Notes: generated from the sequence alone by a model not told the origin. DNA of 64,000 nucleotides from DASVBE01 sp963770375 (GCA_963770375.1 CAVYPM010000017.1:759139-823138), one strand, 5' to 3'; positions 48,107-57,140 are shown, numbered from the stretch's first letter. A program made the numbers and translations.

Positions 48107-48416
48107 TTACAGCTTCTGCGCGACCTCGTAGTGCGTGACGGTGGTCTCGCGGTCGATGAGGTAGCTGTCATCCTCGGGGTAGAAGAACGGCGACGCTGAT
48201 GTCGTGGCCCGCGAAGCCCTCGATGTCGGTCCGCGATGACCACCAGCTGACCGTCATGACCTCGGTGCGGCCGTCGCCCAGGTCGGTGGTCCACATCTGA
48301 GCGCCCAGGTTGCCTGGTGTCTGGCGATATCCGCTCAGCCCGGTCCGGGTGATGTACTCCACATAGGCTGCGGTCTGCCCGGTCCTGACCCAGCCCCGCC
48401 ATGTCCTGGCTATCAT
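48107..48416 (-). CDS. Antibiotic biosynthesis monooxygenase (ABM)-fold protein, one frameshift
   Basis: A small dimeric-barrel protein of about 103 residues. MIARTWRGWVRTGQTAAYVE and QMWTTDLGDGRTEVMTVSWW are followed by GFAGHDIS. After an indel near 48195 the other frame continues FYPEDDSYLIDRETTVTHYE and ends EVAQKL. This is the normal length and ending of the family. Function is unknown; homologues act as heme or quinol oxygenases or stress proteins. Confidence 0.7.
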
Positions 48417-48723
48417 CGTCCGCCCTTTCGCATCCCACCGGTGCCACCCGGCCTGAATCCTTGTCCGGCCTGAACCCTGCGGCCGCGTCGGCATCAGGTA
48501 CTGACTTCCAGCGTTCCACGATGTCCGAGCTGCTGCTGTGCGGGGGGCCCTTGGCCTGTAACCATGCCCAGGTCCCCGGCTGCCCCACCGGGGCAGCACG
48601 AGCGTGGACTGAACTGATGCCAGCCCATCGCTGCGACATTGTCGGATGGCGGCCAGCGTGTTCGTAGCACTGATGAGAGGGCGGCCACGAGGGCGCCGTC
48701 ACGACCACAGGAGATGACTTTAG
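48417..48723. other. Intergenic region of about 300 bp
   Basis: Divergent promoter region between the ABM-like gene and the SCO6745-family gene. No palindrome or coding remnant stands out. The stretch CACAGGAGATGAC at about 48707 supplies the ribosome site for the next gene. Confidence 0.4.
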
Positions 48724-49557
48724 ATGCAGCATCGCGAGCCAGTCGCCCGCCGTCTCTACGAGCTCACCGAGCCGATCTCGCTGGTCAACTTCTTCTCCCC
48801 GGAGCCCAACGACTCGATGGCGGCGCTCGGCTTCCGCAACTACTGGGACGGCTACTTCGCGGGACGCTCTGCCCCGCTCGGCCGGGCCCCGGCCGAGGTG
48901 GTCCACGCGGCCTTCTACAACTTCGCCGACGGTGAGGTGGCCCGCCACATCCCCAAGGTCTGGGACACCACCACACCCGAGGCGGCGCACGCCGCGCGTG
49001 AGCAGGGCTGCGTGGCGGCGCTGCGGCGGATCCTCGGCGACCTCGCCGGGACTCCCGGGCTCGCGCGCGCCGCCGGCCTGCTCGCCAGGGCCTCGACCAG
49101 CGCCCCGACCCAGGGACGGGTCATGTACGCCGGGCTCCGTGCACTGCCCATGCCCGAGGAGCCCGTGGCCCGGCTCTGGCACGCAGCCAACATGCTGCGC
49201 GAGCACCGCGGGGACGGCCACATCGCTGCCCTGGTTTGCGAGCGGATCGGCGGGACGCAGGCCCACGTGTTCAGTGCCCTGGCCATGGGCATCTATCCGG
49301 CGGAGTCGTTCGGCCGGATCCACCACCTCCCCCAGGCCCGCCTGGCCGAGGTCATGGACGGTCTGCGCGACCGCGGCCTCCTCGACGCCTCCGGCCGCTT
49401 CACCGACGCCGGGCGTGCGGCCAGGACCCGGATCGAGTCACTGACCGACGCCCTCGCAGAAGCCCCGTATGACGCACTGGAGCCGCTGGAGCTCGAGCAG
49501 CTGATCGCTCTGCTCGAGCCCATCTCCGCAAGGCTCCAGGCCACCGGGTCACAGTAG
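48724..49557 (+). CDS. SCO6745-family protein (winged-helix-like)
   Basis: This 277-residue protein belongs to a large actinobacterial family named after SCO6745. Features are the N-terminal ELTEPISLVNFFSPEPNDSM and the central GFRNYWDGYFAGRSAPLGR. Near residue 180 comes a winged-helix-like part, LPQARLAEVMDGLRDRGLLD followed by TDAGRAARTRIE, like MarR folds. It has no assigned function; related proteins include SalK-like salicylate or regulatory proteins. AGGAGATGAC precedes the ATG. Confidence 0.85.
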   Translation: MQHREPVARRLYELTEPISLVNFFSPEPNDSMAALGFRNYWDGYFAGRSAPLGRAPAEVVHAAFYNFADGEVARHIPKVWDTTTPEAAHAAREQGCVAALRRILGDLAGTPGLARAAGLLARASTSAPTQGRVMYAGLRALPMPEEPVARLWHAANMLREHRGDGHIAALVCERIGGTQAHVFSALAMGIYPAESFGRIHHLPQARLAEVMDGLRDRGLLDASGRFTDAGRAARTRIESLTDALAEAPYDALEPLELEQLIALLEPISARLQATGSQ

Positions 49558-49570
49558 GACGCCGCAGGCC

Positions 49571-49756
49571 TCTGCCGGTCATTACCAGCGTCATTACGAA
49601 TCCGGGGTCACTGACCATCTTCGGGCCGTTACCGGCTTCTGCGGCGCCCGTCTCCTGCGCCGTGAAGACGGCCAGGAGGTGATGTTCACCTCCATTACGT
49701 TCTTCGCCAGCCTGGATGCCGTCCGCGCCTTTGCCGGAAGCGACTACGAGCAAGCG
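49571..49756 (+). pseudogene. Remnant of an ABM-fold monooxygenase-like gene
   Basis: One frame reads HLRAVTGFCGARLLRREDGQ, then EVMFTSITFFASLDAVRAFA and GSDYEQA. This is the central and C-terminal part of an antibiotic biosynthesis monooxygenase-type protein, lacking both its start and its end. A near-intact member of the same family lies at 48107-48416. It happens to be in frame with the YceI gene that follows. Confidence 0.6.
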
Positions 49757-49843
49757 CCGGCGGGTCAGCTAGGGTTCAGGTCAGGACCACGAGCGGCGCT
49801 CACGACGCCGTCGCCAAGACCGGGGGGAGACAGGGAGACCCCC

Positions 49844-50395
49844 ATGGGCAACTGGCAGCTGGACCCGTACCACACGCAAGTTGAGTTCTCCGCGAAGCAC
49901 CTGGGGATGATGACGGTACGGGGTTACTTTGACGAGGTCGGCACCAAAGCCGACATCGACCCCGGCCACCCGGAGACGGCCTCGGTCGAGGCCACCATCT
50001 CCACGGCCAGCATCCGCACCAACAACGGGATCAGGGACAACGACCTGCGCTCGTCGAACTTTCTCGAGGTGGACAAATACCCGGTGATCACGTTCACCAG
50101 CACCGGCGTCGAGCCGTCCGGGCCGGACCGCTACACGCTCACCGGGGATCTGACCATCAAGGGCACCACCCGGCCGGTGTCCCTGCAGGTGACGAAGTAC
50201 GGGGAGTTCAACGACCCGGGGATGATGGGGCACCGGATCGCCTACGGTGCCACTACCAAGATCAACCGGAAGGACTTCGGGCTGAGTTTCAGCATGGTGC
50301 TGGATGGCAGGCTCGTCGTCGGCGAGGAGATCCAGATCATGATCGAGGGGGAGATCGTCGAGCAGAAGGAGGACGCTGCAGCCGGGACCAGCTGA
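49844..50395 (+). CDS. YceI-family protein (lipocalin-like)
   Basis: A 183-residue protein with the whole YceI pattern: GNWQLDPYHTQVEFSAKHLG, VEATISTASIRTNNGIRDND, LRSSNFLEVDKYPVITFTST and GKDFGLSF-type ending (KINRKDFGLSFSMVLDGR). The fold binds polyisoprenoid-like lipids in its barrel. There is no signal peptide, as in actinobacterial cytoplasmic members. ATG 49844 follows GGGGGGAGACAGGGAG. Confidence 0.92.
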   Translation: MGNWQLDPYHTQVEFSAKHLGMMTVRGYFDEVGTKADIDPGHPETASVEATISTASIRTNNGIRDNDLRSSNFLEVDKYPVITFTSTGVEPSGPDRYTLTGDLTIKGTTRPVSLQVTKYGEFNDPGMMGHRIAYGATTKINRKDFGLSFSMVLDGRLVVGEEIQIMIEGEIVEQKEDAAAGTS

Positions 50396-50888
50396 TCGAG
50401 GCGAACCTGCCTGCGGTCATGGCCGGGGGTGATGGGCCTGGTGGGGAGTGATCTCCTCAGGTGCCGCTCCGGTGCTGCTGGTCAGCGGGTGGACGGTCGC
50501 TGCCAGGCTCCAGCCAGGCTCTTTCAAACGCGGTAGCCAGCACCATCAAGACCATCGTGCTGTCATATGCCGGGTAGTGCCATTTAGCCTGTGGGCTTTG
50601 TGTGGGGACGCCGCTGCAAGCGCGGACTTGTGGGCTAGCTGTGGGCCTCCTGGCGAACTCGGACGACTGGATAAGACGCGGCCCGCAGTGAATCGCGCCC
50701 GGCGAGTCCGGAGACGTATCTGGCACAGCTCCGCATGGAGGCGACTTACGTACCTGTCGACGGAAATCGAATTCACGTGCCGCAGAACGGCGGGTCGGCG
50801 TGCGCTCGGGCCAGCTTCAGTGGAGGCGGACCGTGATGGCCCGTCCCCGCCCGCGCTGATGGGTGTCGCCGGCTGGCGCTGACTAGCT
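50396..50888. other. Gene-poor stretch of about 490 bp with one short remnant
   Basis: No full gene is supported. A 33-codon frame at 50735-50836 begins EATYVPVDGNRIHVPQNGGS, which is like the N-terminal strand of alpha/beta hydrolases, and then breaks off. The rest has lower GC and no recognisable protein, so it probably holds decayed genes. Confidence 0.4.
50735..50836 (+). pseudogene. Possible 5' fragment of an alpha/beta hydrolase gene
   Basis: The 33-residue frame starts MEATYVPVDGNRIHVPQNGG, matching the first beta hairpin of many hydrolases of this fold, and ends without the HGG oxyanion loop. It is too short to be confident. Confidence 0.25.
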
Positions 50889-51398
50889 TCAGGCGGGCGG
50901 GAGTTCCGTTGCCGCCTCGGCGGCGGCTTCGGCCGTGCGGCGCACGAAGCCGGCGATGACCTCTAGCTCGTCGTCGGTATATCCGGCGCAGATCTGCGTC
51001 ATCGCGGTGTTCATGCCGCCGAACAGCCGCAGGATCTCCCGGCTTCGGGTGCGCACGAGCTGAACCGTGATGGCCCTGCGGTCATTCGGATCGCGCTCCC
51101 GGGTAATCCAGCCGCCACGCTCCAGCCGGTCGATGATGCCGGTCATCGTGGCCGGATGCAGCCCGGTGCGGCGCGCGAGCGCGCCCGGGCCGATCGGGCC
51201 GTGTCTGTCGATGAGGTCCAGGCAGTCCAGGTCGGTTCCCTTCAGGTCAAGCCGCCCGCCGATCTGGTGAGTGAGCAAGGACAGCTGGACGGCCAGGTCC
51301 CGCATTGACTCCCTGACCGCCTGATTCAGTTCTCGCCGCTGCCGCGTTTCAACGCGCCGGTCGGCTTCAGCAGGTCCCGAAGAATCTACTTGACTCAT
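50889..51398 (-). CDS. MarR-family transcriptional regulator
   Basis: The 169-residue protein has the winged helix LDCLDLIDRHGPIGPGALAR followed by the recognition helix RTGLHPATMTGIIDRLERGG and the wing ITRERDPNDRRAITVQL. ATG 51398 is preferred because the inverted repeat at 51399-51419 and the divergent promoter lie directly before it. It probably represses itself and the divergent NmrA-like gene. The ligand is unknown. Confidence 0.88.
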   Translation of the reverse strand: MSQVDSSGPAEADRRVETRQRRELNQAVRESMRDLAVQLSLLTHQIGGRLDLKGTDLDCLDLIDRHGPIGPGALARRTGLHPATMTGIIDRLERGGWITRERDPNDRRAITVQLVRTRSREILRLFGGMNTAMTQICAGYTDDELEVIAGFVRRTAEAAAEAATELPPA

Positions 51399-51419
51399 AT
51401 AATATGAACTCCATATGAT
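51399..51419. promoter_or_regulatory. MarR operator candidate (ATAATATG-N5-CATATGAT)
   Basis: An inverted repeat with seven of eight matching positions and a five-base spacer, in an AT-rich island that is unusual in this genome. It abuts the MarR start and lies in the promoter of the divergent NmrA-like gene. MarR proteins typically bind such 16-21 bp palindromes. Confidence 0.65.
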
Positions 51420-51423
51420 CTGG

Positions 51424-51441
51424 GTTACGTAGCATCGTAAC
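51424..51441. promoter_or_regulatory. Second palindrome GTTACG-N6-CGTAAC
   Basis: A perfect inverted repeat with a six-base spacer, 14 bp before the NmrA-like start and next to the other MarR operator. It may be a second binding site or overlap the -10 region. Confidence 0.5.
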
Positions 51442-51455
51442 AGAAGGAGCACGTC

Positions 51456-52088
51456 ATGAACATCACTGTCTTCGGAGCGTCGGGAGGCACCGGAACAGCC
51501 TTCGCCGAGCAGGCACTCGCGGGCGCGCACGAGGTGACCGCGGTCGTGCGCGACCCTGCGAAGCTGAAGGTCGCGCCGAATCCGCGGCTGCGGGTGGTAA
51601 CCGCGGACGTCATGGACCCGGCGTCGATCGCGCCCACGCTAGTAGGCGCGGACGCCGTGGTGAACACGGTAGGCCCCCACGGCCTGGGCCGCACAACCAT
51701 ACAGCGAGACTCGGTGAGGAGCATTCTGCAGGCTATGTGCCAGGCAGGGGCCCGCCGCCTGCTGCACGTGAGCGGTTCGTCCACCGTCGACGACGGGGAG
51801 AGCTGGTACATGCGCTTCCCGGTCAAGCCGCTGGCCAGGGCCACATTCCTGGGCAACTCATGCACTGACATGCGTGGCGCCGAGACCATGATCCGCGCGA
51901 GCGACGCAGAATGGACGATCTTCCGGCCGCCGTCGCTGAAATCCAAGCCGGCCCAGGGCTACCGCACCGCGATCGACCGCAACCTGCCGCACGGCTTCTC
52001 GATCAGCCGCGCCGACCTTGCCGCGTGCATGCTGGCGATGCTGCCGGATCAGGCGACAGTACGCCACCACGTGGGCGTGGCCAACTGA
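51456..52088 (+). CDS. NmrA/SDR-like NAD(P)-binding protein
   Basis: A 210-residue atypical SDR with MNITVFGASGGTGTAFAEQA and the later AVVNTVGPHGLG and LLHVSGSSTVDDGESWY. It resembles NmrA-like redox sensors or reductases of the NAD(P)H-binding family (PF13460 type). AGAAGGAG precedes the start. It is divergent from the MarR gene, whose likely operators lie between them, so a MarR-controlled quinone- or aldehyde-reducing role is possible. Confidence 0.85.
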   Translation: MNITVFGASGGTGTAFAEQALAGAHEVTAVVRDPAKLKVAPNPRLRVVTADVMDPASIAPTLVGADAVVNTVGPHGLGRTTIQRDSVRSILQAMCQAGARRLLHVSGSSTVDDGESWYMRFPVKPLARATFLGNSCTDMRGAETMIRASDAEWTIFRPPSLKSKPAQGYRTAIDRNLPHGFSISRADLAACMLAMLPDQATVRHHVGVAN

Positions 52089-52837
52089 GCGGTGCCGCAG
52101 ATGCTCCGGGTCCCGCGACCACCCTTACCTATCGCCGGGCGCTGTAAGCCGATCTTGTCCAATGTGGCAGAGACGACGTGGCGATCGGTACAAGCATGTT
52201 GGCTGGCCTGCCACTCCTCACCTGAGCCGGTGACGCGCAGCGCTGGGACTGCCTATCTGCGGCAGACATCCCATGTTTTGAATGTCAAGCAGCTGCGGAA
52301 CTGTGGTGGGCCCAGGCGGTGGTTTCGTCGTAGAGGGTATGGGTTTTGAGGCAGCCGTGCAGGATTCCGACGAGGCGGTTGGCGAGCTGGCGGAGGGCTC
52401 CGTGGTGGCCGGGAGTTCGGCAGCTGAGCGACCATCGGTAGCGGCAAGGCCAAGCGGTCTGTCAAACGTCGGCTTAGCCCACGTTTGTTCGAACCCAGCA
52501 CCTGCCACCACATGCGAGATGATCTGAACCTCCAGGTCGTACGCGGTGGGCACCAGCCACGGTCCTCTGCGCGTGCACCACCCCCGCTAGCCAGGCCTCC
52601 CCGGCCGCCCGAGCAGGCAACTTGGCCCCCGCCGCGCATAGTGCAAGCCGTGCCGGATGCGTACAATCGCCTCAGTTCGATCTCGGGGGATCCAGATATG
52701 CGAGTCGGCGGCGCTCGGGGTAAACTGCTTGATCGGCGTGCCACGCTGCGCCAGGGGGCATCTCCTCCCGCCAGAGCTGAGCCCATCCCCGGCCCAATGG
52801 TATTCGGGGTTCCGGACGTTCGCCTGAGCGGAGTGAT
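52089..52837. other. Gene-poor stretch of about 750 bp holding an IS remnant
   Basis: Only the IS110-type transposase tail at 52285-52425 is recognisable. The remaining frames are shadow-like. The AT content is higher than in neighbouring genes. The kinase promoter probably lies in the last 100 bp. Confidence 0.5.
52285..52425 (-). pseudogene. C-terminal fragment of an IS110-type transposase
   Basis: The minus strand reads GHHGALRQLANRLVGILHGC and then LKTHTLYDETTAWAHH, followed by SSAAA and a TGA at 52285-52287. This is the characteristic C-terminus of IS110-family transposases. Sequence upstream loses the frame within 20 residues, so only the tail remains. No inverted repeats were recognised, which is normal for IS110. 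Confidence 0.75.
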
Positions 52838-52840
52838 GTG

Positions 52841-55117
52841 ATGGTCACATTGCCGATGGTGGGAGATGAGCTAGCGGGTTACCGGCTGCGGGGAGTGCTG
52901 GGCCGGGGCGGGATGAGCGTGGTTTATGAGGCGGAGAATCCGCGGCTGGGCAGCACGGTGGCGCTCAAGGTGCTGGCGCCCGAACTCGCAACCAACGACC
53001 TGTTCAGGGCCCGGTTCCTGAGGGAGTCGCGGATCGCGGCCTCGCTGAATCACCCGAATGTGATCCCGATTTATGACATGGGCGCGCATGAGGATCTGCT
53101 GTTTATCGCGATGCGCTACGTCGTCGGCGCGGATCTGCGGGCGGTACTGAAAGCCCAGCGTGTGCTGACGCCCGATCAGGCACTTTTGCTGATTGGCCAG
53201 GCAGGCCGGGCGCTGGATGCCGCGCACCGGAATGGTCTGGTGCACCGCGACGTCAAACCGGGAAACATTCTGATCGAGCGCGGCTCCGATGACGAAAGCG
53301 AGCCCGATCACGTTTACCTCAGCGATTTTGGACTCAGCAAGCATGCCGCCTCGCGCAGTGGGCTGACCGCGACCGGTGAGTTCATGGGCACCGTTGACTA
53401 CATCTCCCCTGAGCAGATCCGGGGCCGCCCCGTCGATGGCCGGGCCGACATCTACTCGCTGGGATGTGTGCTGTATGAGTGCCTGACCGGCCGGGTGCCC
53501 TTCAGCAAGGACATCAACGCCGCGGTCATCTGGGCGCATGTGGAAGAAATGCCCACCGCCCCCAGCTCAGTGCAGCCCACCCTGCCACCCAGCATCGATC
53601 ACGCCCTGGCCAAGGCCCTGGCCAAAGACCCGGCCGACCGCTACGCCACCTGCCGCGAACTGGTCGCCGCCGCCCGCGCCGCCCTGCCCGGCGCCACCCC
53701 CGACGTCCCGCAATCCGCCACCGTCCTGGCCAGCCGACCCGCTGCCGCCGAGCCCGTCAGCCCTTCACTCGCCGGGCCTGCCGCTGCCGCCTCTGCCGCC
53801 TCTGTCGCTGCTGCCCCACCCGACCGCGACGCCACCTCCGCCGCTGCCGTCGCAGTCGGCCAGGAGACCACCCCCGGCTCACCCCCGGTCTATCCCCGGC
53901 CTGGGCCGCCCAGTCCGACGGACGCGGCCCTATCCGTCCCGTCACTCGCTGGCCCGCCGCCGGCTGGCCCGTCACCCGCTGGCCCGTCACCCGCTGGTCT
54001 GTCACCCGCCGGCCCGCCGCCGGCTGGCCCGCCTGCGACAGGCCGGCCGCACATGCGGCGGATCCTGGCCGTCCTGACCGGACTGGTGGTGGTCATCGCC
54101 GCCGCCGTCGGCGGCGGCTGGCTGATCGGGCACAACAGCAACCACAGCACTAACAGCGCCAGCGGCACCAGCACCAGCAACTCCCCTGCGCCTACCCAGC
54201 AGGCCTCCGCGCCTGCTCCTCCGGCGCCTGGGACCTGGGCGGCGGGGCGTGATTCGCCGTTCCGTGTGCAGCAGCTGGAGGCGGCTGTGCTGGACAACAG
54301 GATCTGGCTGGCCGGTGGTCTGCTTGGCCCTGACCAGGCAACGAACAAGACCGAGTATTACGATCCGACGCTCCGCACGTGGGGCTCCGGCCCGAATCTG
54401 CCCTTCCTGGTGCATCACGCGATGCTGGTGAATTACCACGGCCAGCTATGGCTGATCGGAGGTTTCCTGCCCGTTGGCCACAATCTGGAGGCTGCCGCCT
54501 CGGACCATGTGCTGATCCTGGACCCGGCCCAAAACCGCTGGGTCGAGGGCCCCCCGCTCCACCATGCGCGGGCCGCCGGAGCGGCGGTGGTGGTGGGAGA
54601 CCAGATCGTCGTTGCTGGCGGGCGGACCGGCGGCAAAACCCAAACAGAGGTCACGACCACAGAGATTTACAACGGCAAGAGCTGGCACGACGCCACCGAC
54701 ATTCCGGTCCCGGGCGATCACCTGGCGGGCGTGACCGATGGGACCTACCTTTACGCCATCGGCGGCCGCAACCTCAGCGTCTCTGATAACCACAATGCGT
54801 TGCAGCGCTTCAACCCGGCGACCGGCCAGTGGACCCAGCTGACGCCCCTGCCAGTCGCTGACAGCGACCTCGGCGCGGCGTACATGGGCGGCCAGCTGAT
54901 CACTTTCGGCGGTGAAAACCTGTTCAGTGTGTTCAGGACCGCCCGGGCCTACAATCTGGCCACCAAGAAATGGTCCACGCTGCAGAGCCTCCCCGTAGCC
55001 CGGCACGGGATGGGCGTAGCAGTGCTCGGCCAGACCATCTACGCCATTGACGGGGCGGCCGAGCCCGGGCACGACGGATCCACCAGCACCATGGAGAAGC
55101 TCCGCTTTCGGAGGTAG
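52841..55117 (+). CDS. PknB-type Ser/Thr protein kinase with extracellular Kelch propeller
   Basis: The protein has 758 residues. The kinase domain spans about 1-280, with the glycine loop LGRGGMSVVYEAENP, VALKVL, catalytic HRDVKPGNIL and SDFGLSKHA; the activation loop is TGEFMGTVDYISPEQ. A Pro/Ala/Ser-rich linker of about 120 residues with five-residue repeats (SPAGP, PPAGP) follows. A single transmembrane helix comes next (ILAVLTGLVVVIAAAVGGGW). Outside the cell are five or six Kelch repeats, for example GQLWLIGGFLPVGH, GDQIVVAGGRTGG and GTYLYAIGGRN. It should sense an extracellular ligand through the propeller and phosphorylate cytoplasmic targets. ATG 52841 follows GGAG. Confidence 0.9.
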   Translation: MVTLPMVGDELAGYRLRGVLGRGGMSVVYEAENPRLGSTVALKVLAPELATNDLFRARFLRESRIAASLNHPNVIPIYDMGAHEDLLFIAMRYVVGADLRAVLKAQRVLTPDQALLLIGQAGRALDAAHRNGLVHRDVKPGNILIERGSDDESEPDHVYLSDFGLSKHAASRSGLTATGEFMGTVDYISPEQIRGRPVDGRADIYSLGCVLYECLTGRVPFSKDINAAVIWAHVEEMPTAPSSVQPTLPPSIDHALAKALAKDPADRYATCRELVAAARAALPGATPDVPQSATVLASRPAAAEPVSPSLAGPAAAASAASVAAAPPDRDATSAAAVAVGQETTPGSPPVYPRPGPPSPTDAALSVPSLAGPPPAGPSPAGPSPAGLSPAGPPPAGPPATGRPHMRRILAVLTGLVVVIAAAVGGGWLIGHNSNHSTNSASGTSTSNSPAPTQQASAPAPPAPGTWAAGRDSPFRVQQLEAAVLDNRIWLAGGLLGPDQATNKTEYYDPTLRTWGSGPNLPFLVHHAMLVNYHGQLWLIGGFLPVGHNLEAAASDHVLILDPAQNRWVEGPPLHHARAAGAAVVVGDQIVVAGGRTGGKTQTEVTTTEIYNGKSWHDATDIPVPGDHLAGVTDGTYLYAIGGRNLSVSDNHNALQRFNPATGQWTQLTPLPVADSDLGAAYMGGQLITFGGENLFSVFRTARAYNLATKKWSTLQSLPVARHGMGVAVLGQTIYAIDGAAEPGHDGSTSTMEKLRFRR
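53938..54030 (+). repeat. Degenerate 15-bp tandem repeats encoding the kinase linker
   Basis: Units of the type CCGTCACCCGCTGGC recur about six times with point changes, giving PAGPS- and PAGPP-type pentapeptides in the juxtamembrane linker of the Kelch kinase. Repeat number is likely to vary. Confidence 0.7.
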
Positions 55118-55450
55118 GTGAGCCGTGCCTGACCTCTACGCGCCAGCGACTGGCTTCCGCGGCTAGACGTCCTGGTACGACGGAGCCTAGATGAGGGGGT
55201 GCTGCCGGACAGCCGGAGTACGCAGTGCGAGGAGGGAGAGGTCATGCTGCCGCGCCGCTCGAACAGGGCGCGGCGCTGCTCGGGCCAGTTGCCGCTAGAT
55301 CCTCGGCCCTCACCTCCACATATCGCTTGCGCGTCAGATCGACCGTAGTCTTCCAGGCGAGCCATCGGTCATAGACCGGCCGTCGCGATGACCTCCTCGC
55401 CGCTCATCCGCAACTGCCGTGATGTCTGATCGTCCGGTTAGCTTGGCCTC
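55118..55450. other. Intergenic region of about 330 bp
   Basis: Follows the kinase and precedes the HNH gene. Minus-strand frames exist (for example YDRWLAWKTTVDLTRKRYVE between about 55290 and 55370, which has a phage-integrase-like look) but have no start or end that fits. No terminator or RNA was identified. Confidence 0.3.
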
Positions 55451-56011
55451 ATGGCTGCGGAGGCTGGCTGGTGCGGTGTGTGCGGGTTGCCGGTGCCTGC
55501 CGGGGAGAGGTTCTGCCGCTGGCCGTCTGCCGCCCGTGATGGCCAGTATGACGACGAGGTTGTGCCGTGGGCATCGCACAGCCTGGCCTTCATGACGGAA
55601 CTGGCGGAGGCGCAGCACTGGCGCTGCCCGTGGTGCGGGGATTGCCTGCCCGACTCGCCGCGCGGCACCGCGATCGATCACATCATCCCCCGGGTTTACG
55701 GCGGGCCGCATCGCCGCTGGAATCTGCAGCTCCTGCACTCCGAATGCAACTCGGCCAAGGGCAGCAAGATCACCGCCGGGGCGCTGGAGCTGGCCGGTGC
55801 TCACGGCGTGAGGATCAGCATGGATATCGGGCACTACCGCGCGGGAGTCCGGCGCCGGGCGGCCATCTATGCCGTGCGGTCCACTCTCGGGGCCGGCGGC
55901 GAGGCCCGCGACCGGGCCCTGGCCCAGGCAAGGAATCTCACCGTGTTCTTCCCAGAAGCAAAGGTCCGTGCCCTCATCAGGGCAGCCGCGAAAGGCAGTC
56001 CGGCCCGCTGA
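55451..56011 (+). CDS. HNH endonuclease-domain protein
   Basis: The 186-residue protein has an HNH core: CPWCGDCL zinc knuckle, AIDHIIPRVYGGPHRRWNLQ and LLHSECNSAKGSK, with the catalytic His-Asn-His in place. A second possible knuckle is the N-terminal CGVCGLPVPAGERFC. No partner restriction, toxin or phage gene is near, so its role (nicking, mobile element or defence) is unknown. Confidence 0.88.
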   Translation: MAAEAGWCGVCGLPVPAGERFCRWPSAARDGQYDDEVVPWASHSLAFMTELAEAQHWRCPWCGDCLPDSPRGTAIDHIIPRVYGGPHRRWNLQLLHSECNSAKGSKITAGALELAGAHGVRISMDIGHYRAGVRRRAAIYAVRSTLGAGGEARDRALAQARNLTVFFPEAKVRALIRAAAKGSPAR

Positions 56012-56237
56012 CCGCCGCGGCTAGCCATACAGATGCCGCCGGGTAACAGATCCATGTGATCCCCGGGCAACCGCTGGGCCCCGCGGCGTATTACCGGTCG
56101 GCACCAGCGAGGTGCCGCAGCGCGGCAGATCCGGATGGCCGCAGCGCGCGCTACCTGCGACATGGGCGAGCGCCTCCAGAAGTGCTGCAAGCCGGCAAGG
56201 TCACGTCCAGCGATGCGACGTCACGAATGCCGGGCGG
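56012..56237. other. Intergenic region between convergent HNH and peptidase E genes
   Basis: About 225 bp without a supported gene. No clear terminator hairpin was identified. Confidence 0.4.
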
Positions 56238-56900
56238 CTATGACCCGAACTTCGTCCAATGCCCTTCGGAGACCACCTCGACGGAGCCGTCGACGACCTT
56301 GATGGCCGTCTGTTCGTCGATGGCGTAGGCCGGGACGCCGATTTTGGCGGCCCATCGCTCTGCGTCAGCCAGGGTGTTTGTCGGGAAAGCGTCCAGGTGC
56401 GGGAAGATCGAGAAGTCGACGACTCCCAGGGTGCGGTCATCCGGCGCGGACGGCCACTCGACGAAGTACGCCCCGATGCGGGGCGTCATCACCATGCTTC
56501 CGGCACTCACTCCCACCCAGACCTTGTCGGGCAGCGAAGGCAGCAGATCGGCCAGCCCGGACTCCCGCATCCAGTGGCACAGGTACGTCGCGTCGCCGCC
56601 GTCGACGAGGAGCACGTCGGCCCCCCGGATCCAGGGAACCCATCGCTGCGCGCCGATGGTGGGCAGCGCGGTGAGTTCGAGGACACCGAGCGACGCCCAG
56701 CCCAGGCCGGACAGGTGCCGGAACTCGGGCTCGGCGGCTACCAGGCCCCGCACCGATGCCGGACCGCACATCGGGTGACCCCACTGTGCTGTCGGAATAC
56801 AGAGGGCGTGGCACTCGGCTACCGGCTTGCCGAGCAGCTGCACGAGCGCCGAGTGGATGCTTGGGTTCGTGACGCCGCCTGACGTGAGAAGAAGCCTCAC
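56238..56900 (-). CDS. Peptidase E-like protein (S51 family)
   Basis: A 220-residue cytosolic hydrolase of the type that cleaves aspartyl dipeptides. The nucleophile motif is VGVSAGSMVMTPRIG near residue 131, with the family's GGDATYLCHWM before it and DFSIFPHLDAFP after it. Start and length match peptidase E proteins of actinomycetes. Confidence 0.85.
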   Translation of the reverse strand: MRLLLTSGGVTNPSIHSALVQLLGKPVAECHALCIPTAQWGHPMCGPASVRGLVAAEPEFRHLSGLGWASLGVLELTALPTIGAQRWVPWIRGADVLLVDGGDATYLCHWMRESGLADLLPSLPDKVWVGVSAGSMVMTPRIGAYFVEWPSAPDDRTLGVVDFSIFPHLDAFPTNTLADAERWAAKIGVPAYAIDEQTAIKVVDGSVEVVSEGHWTKFGS

Positions 56901-57140
56901 GCTTGCCTCCTGTACGTATCGGTCATGACGCTCTCATCGAGAGTCGCGAGATCGGGTGCATGAGAATACAAACTGGACACCAGAGCGAAACTCATCGCCG
57001 TTGCGACCCGTCAAGCCCCCGCACGCCCATCGGCAGATCCGTGTGTTGCCGCCCGTCATGTGATCGGCAGGCTTCTAGACCTGTTGCACGTCAGCTGGCG
57101 GGCATGCGTCGCGGATCAGCTGGCGGATCACACGCCGGCG

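Noticed and set aside
50448..50882. A 144-codon frame on the + strand
   Set aside because: Its composition is unlike a protein, has no domain and overlaps degraded sequence.
52486..52520. A tRNA 3'-end-like string (TTCGAAC followed by CCAGC, ACCTGCC and ACCA)
   Set aside because: No T-stem complement, no acceptor 5' half and no cloverleaf upstream; probably chance or a very old integration scar.
52485..52841. A 118-codon frame before the kinase
   Set aside because: Low-complexity Pro/Arg-rich translation typical of a GC-rich shadow frame; no ribosome site.
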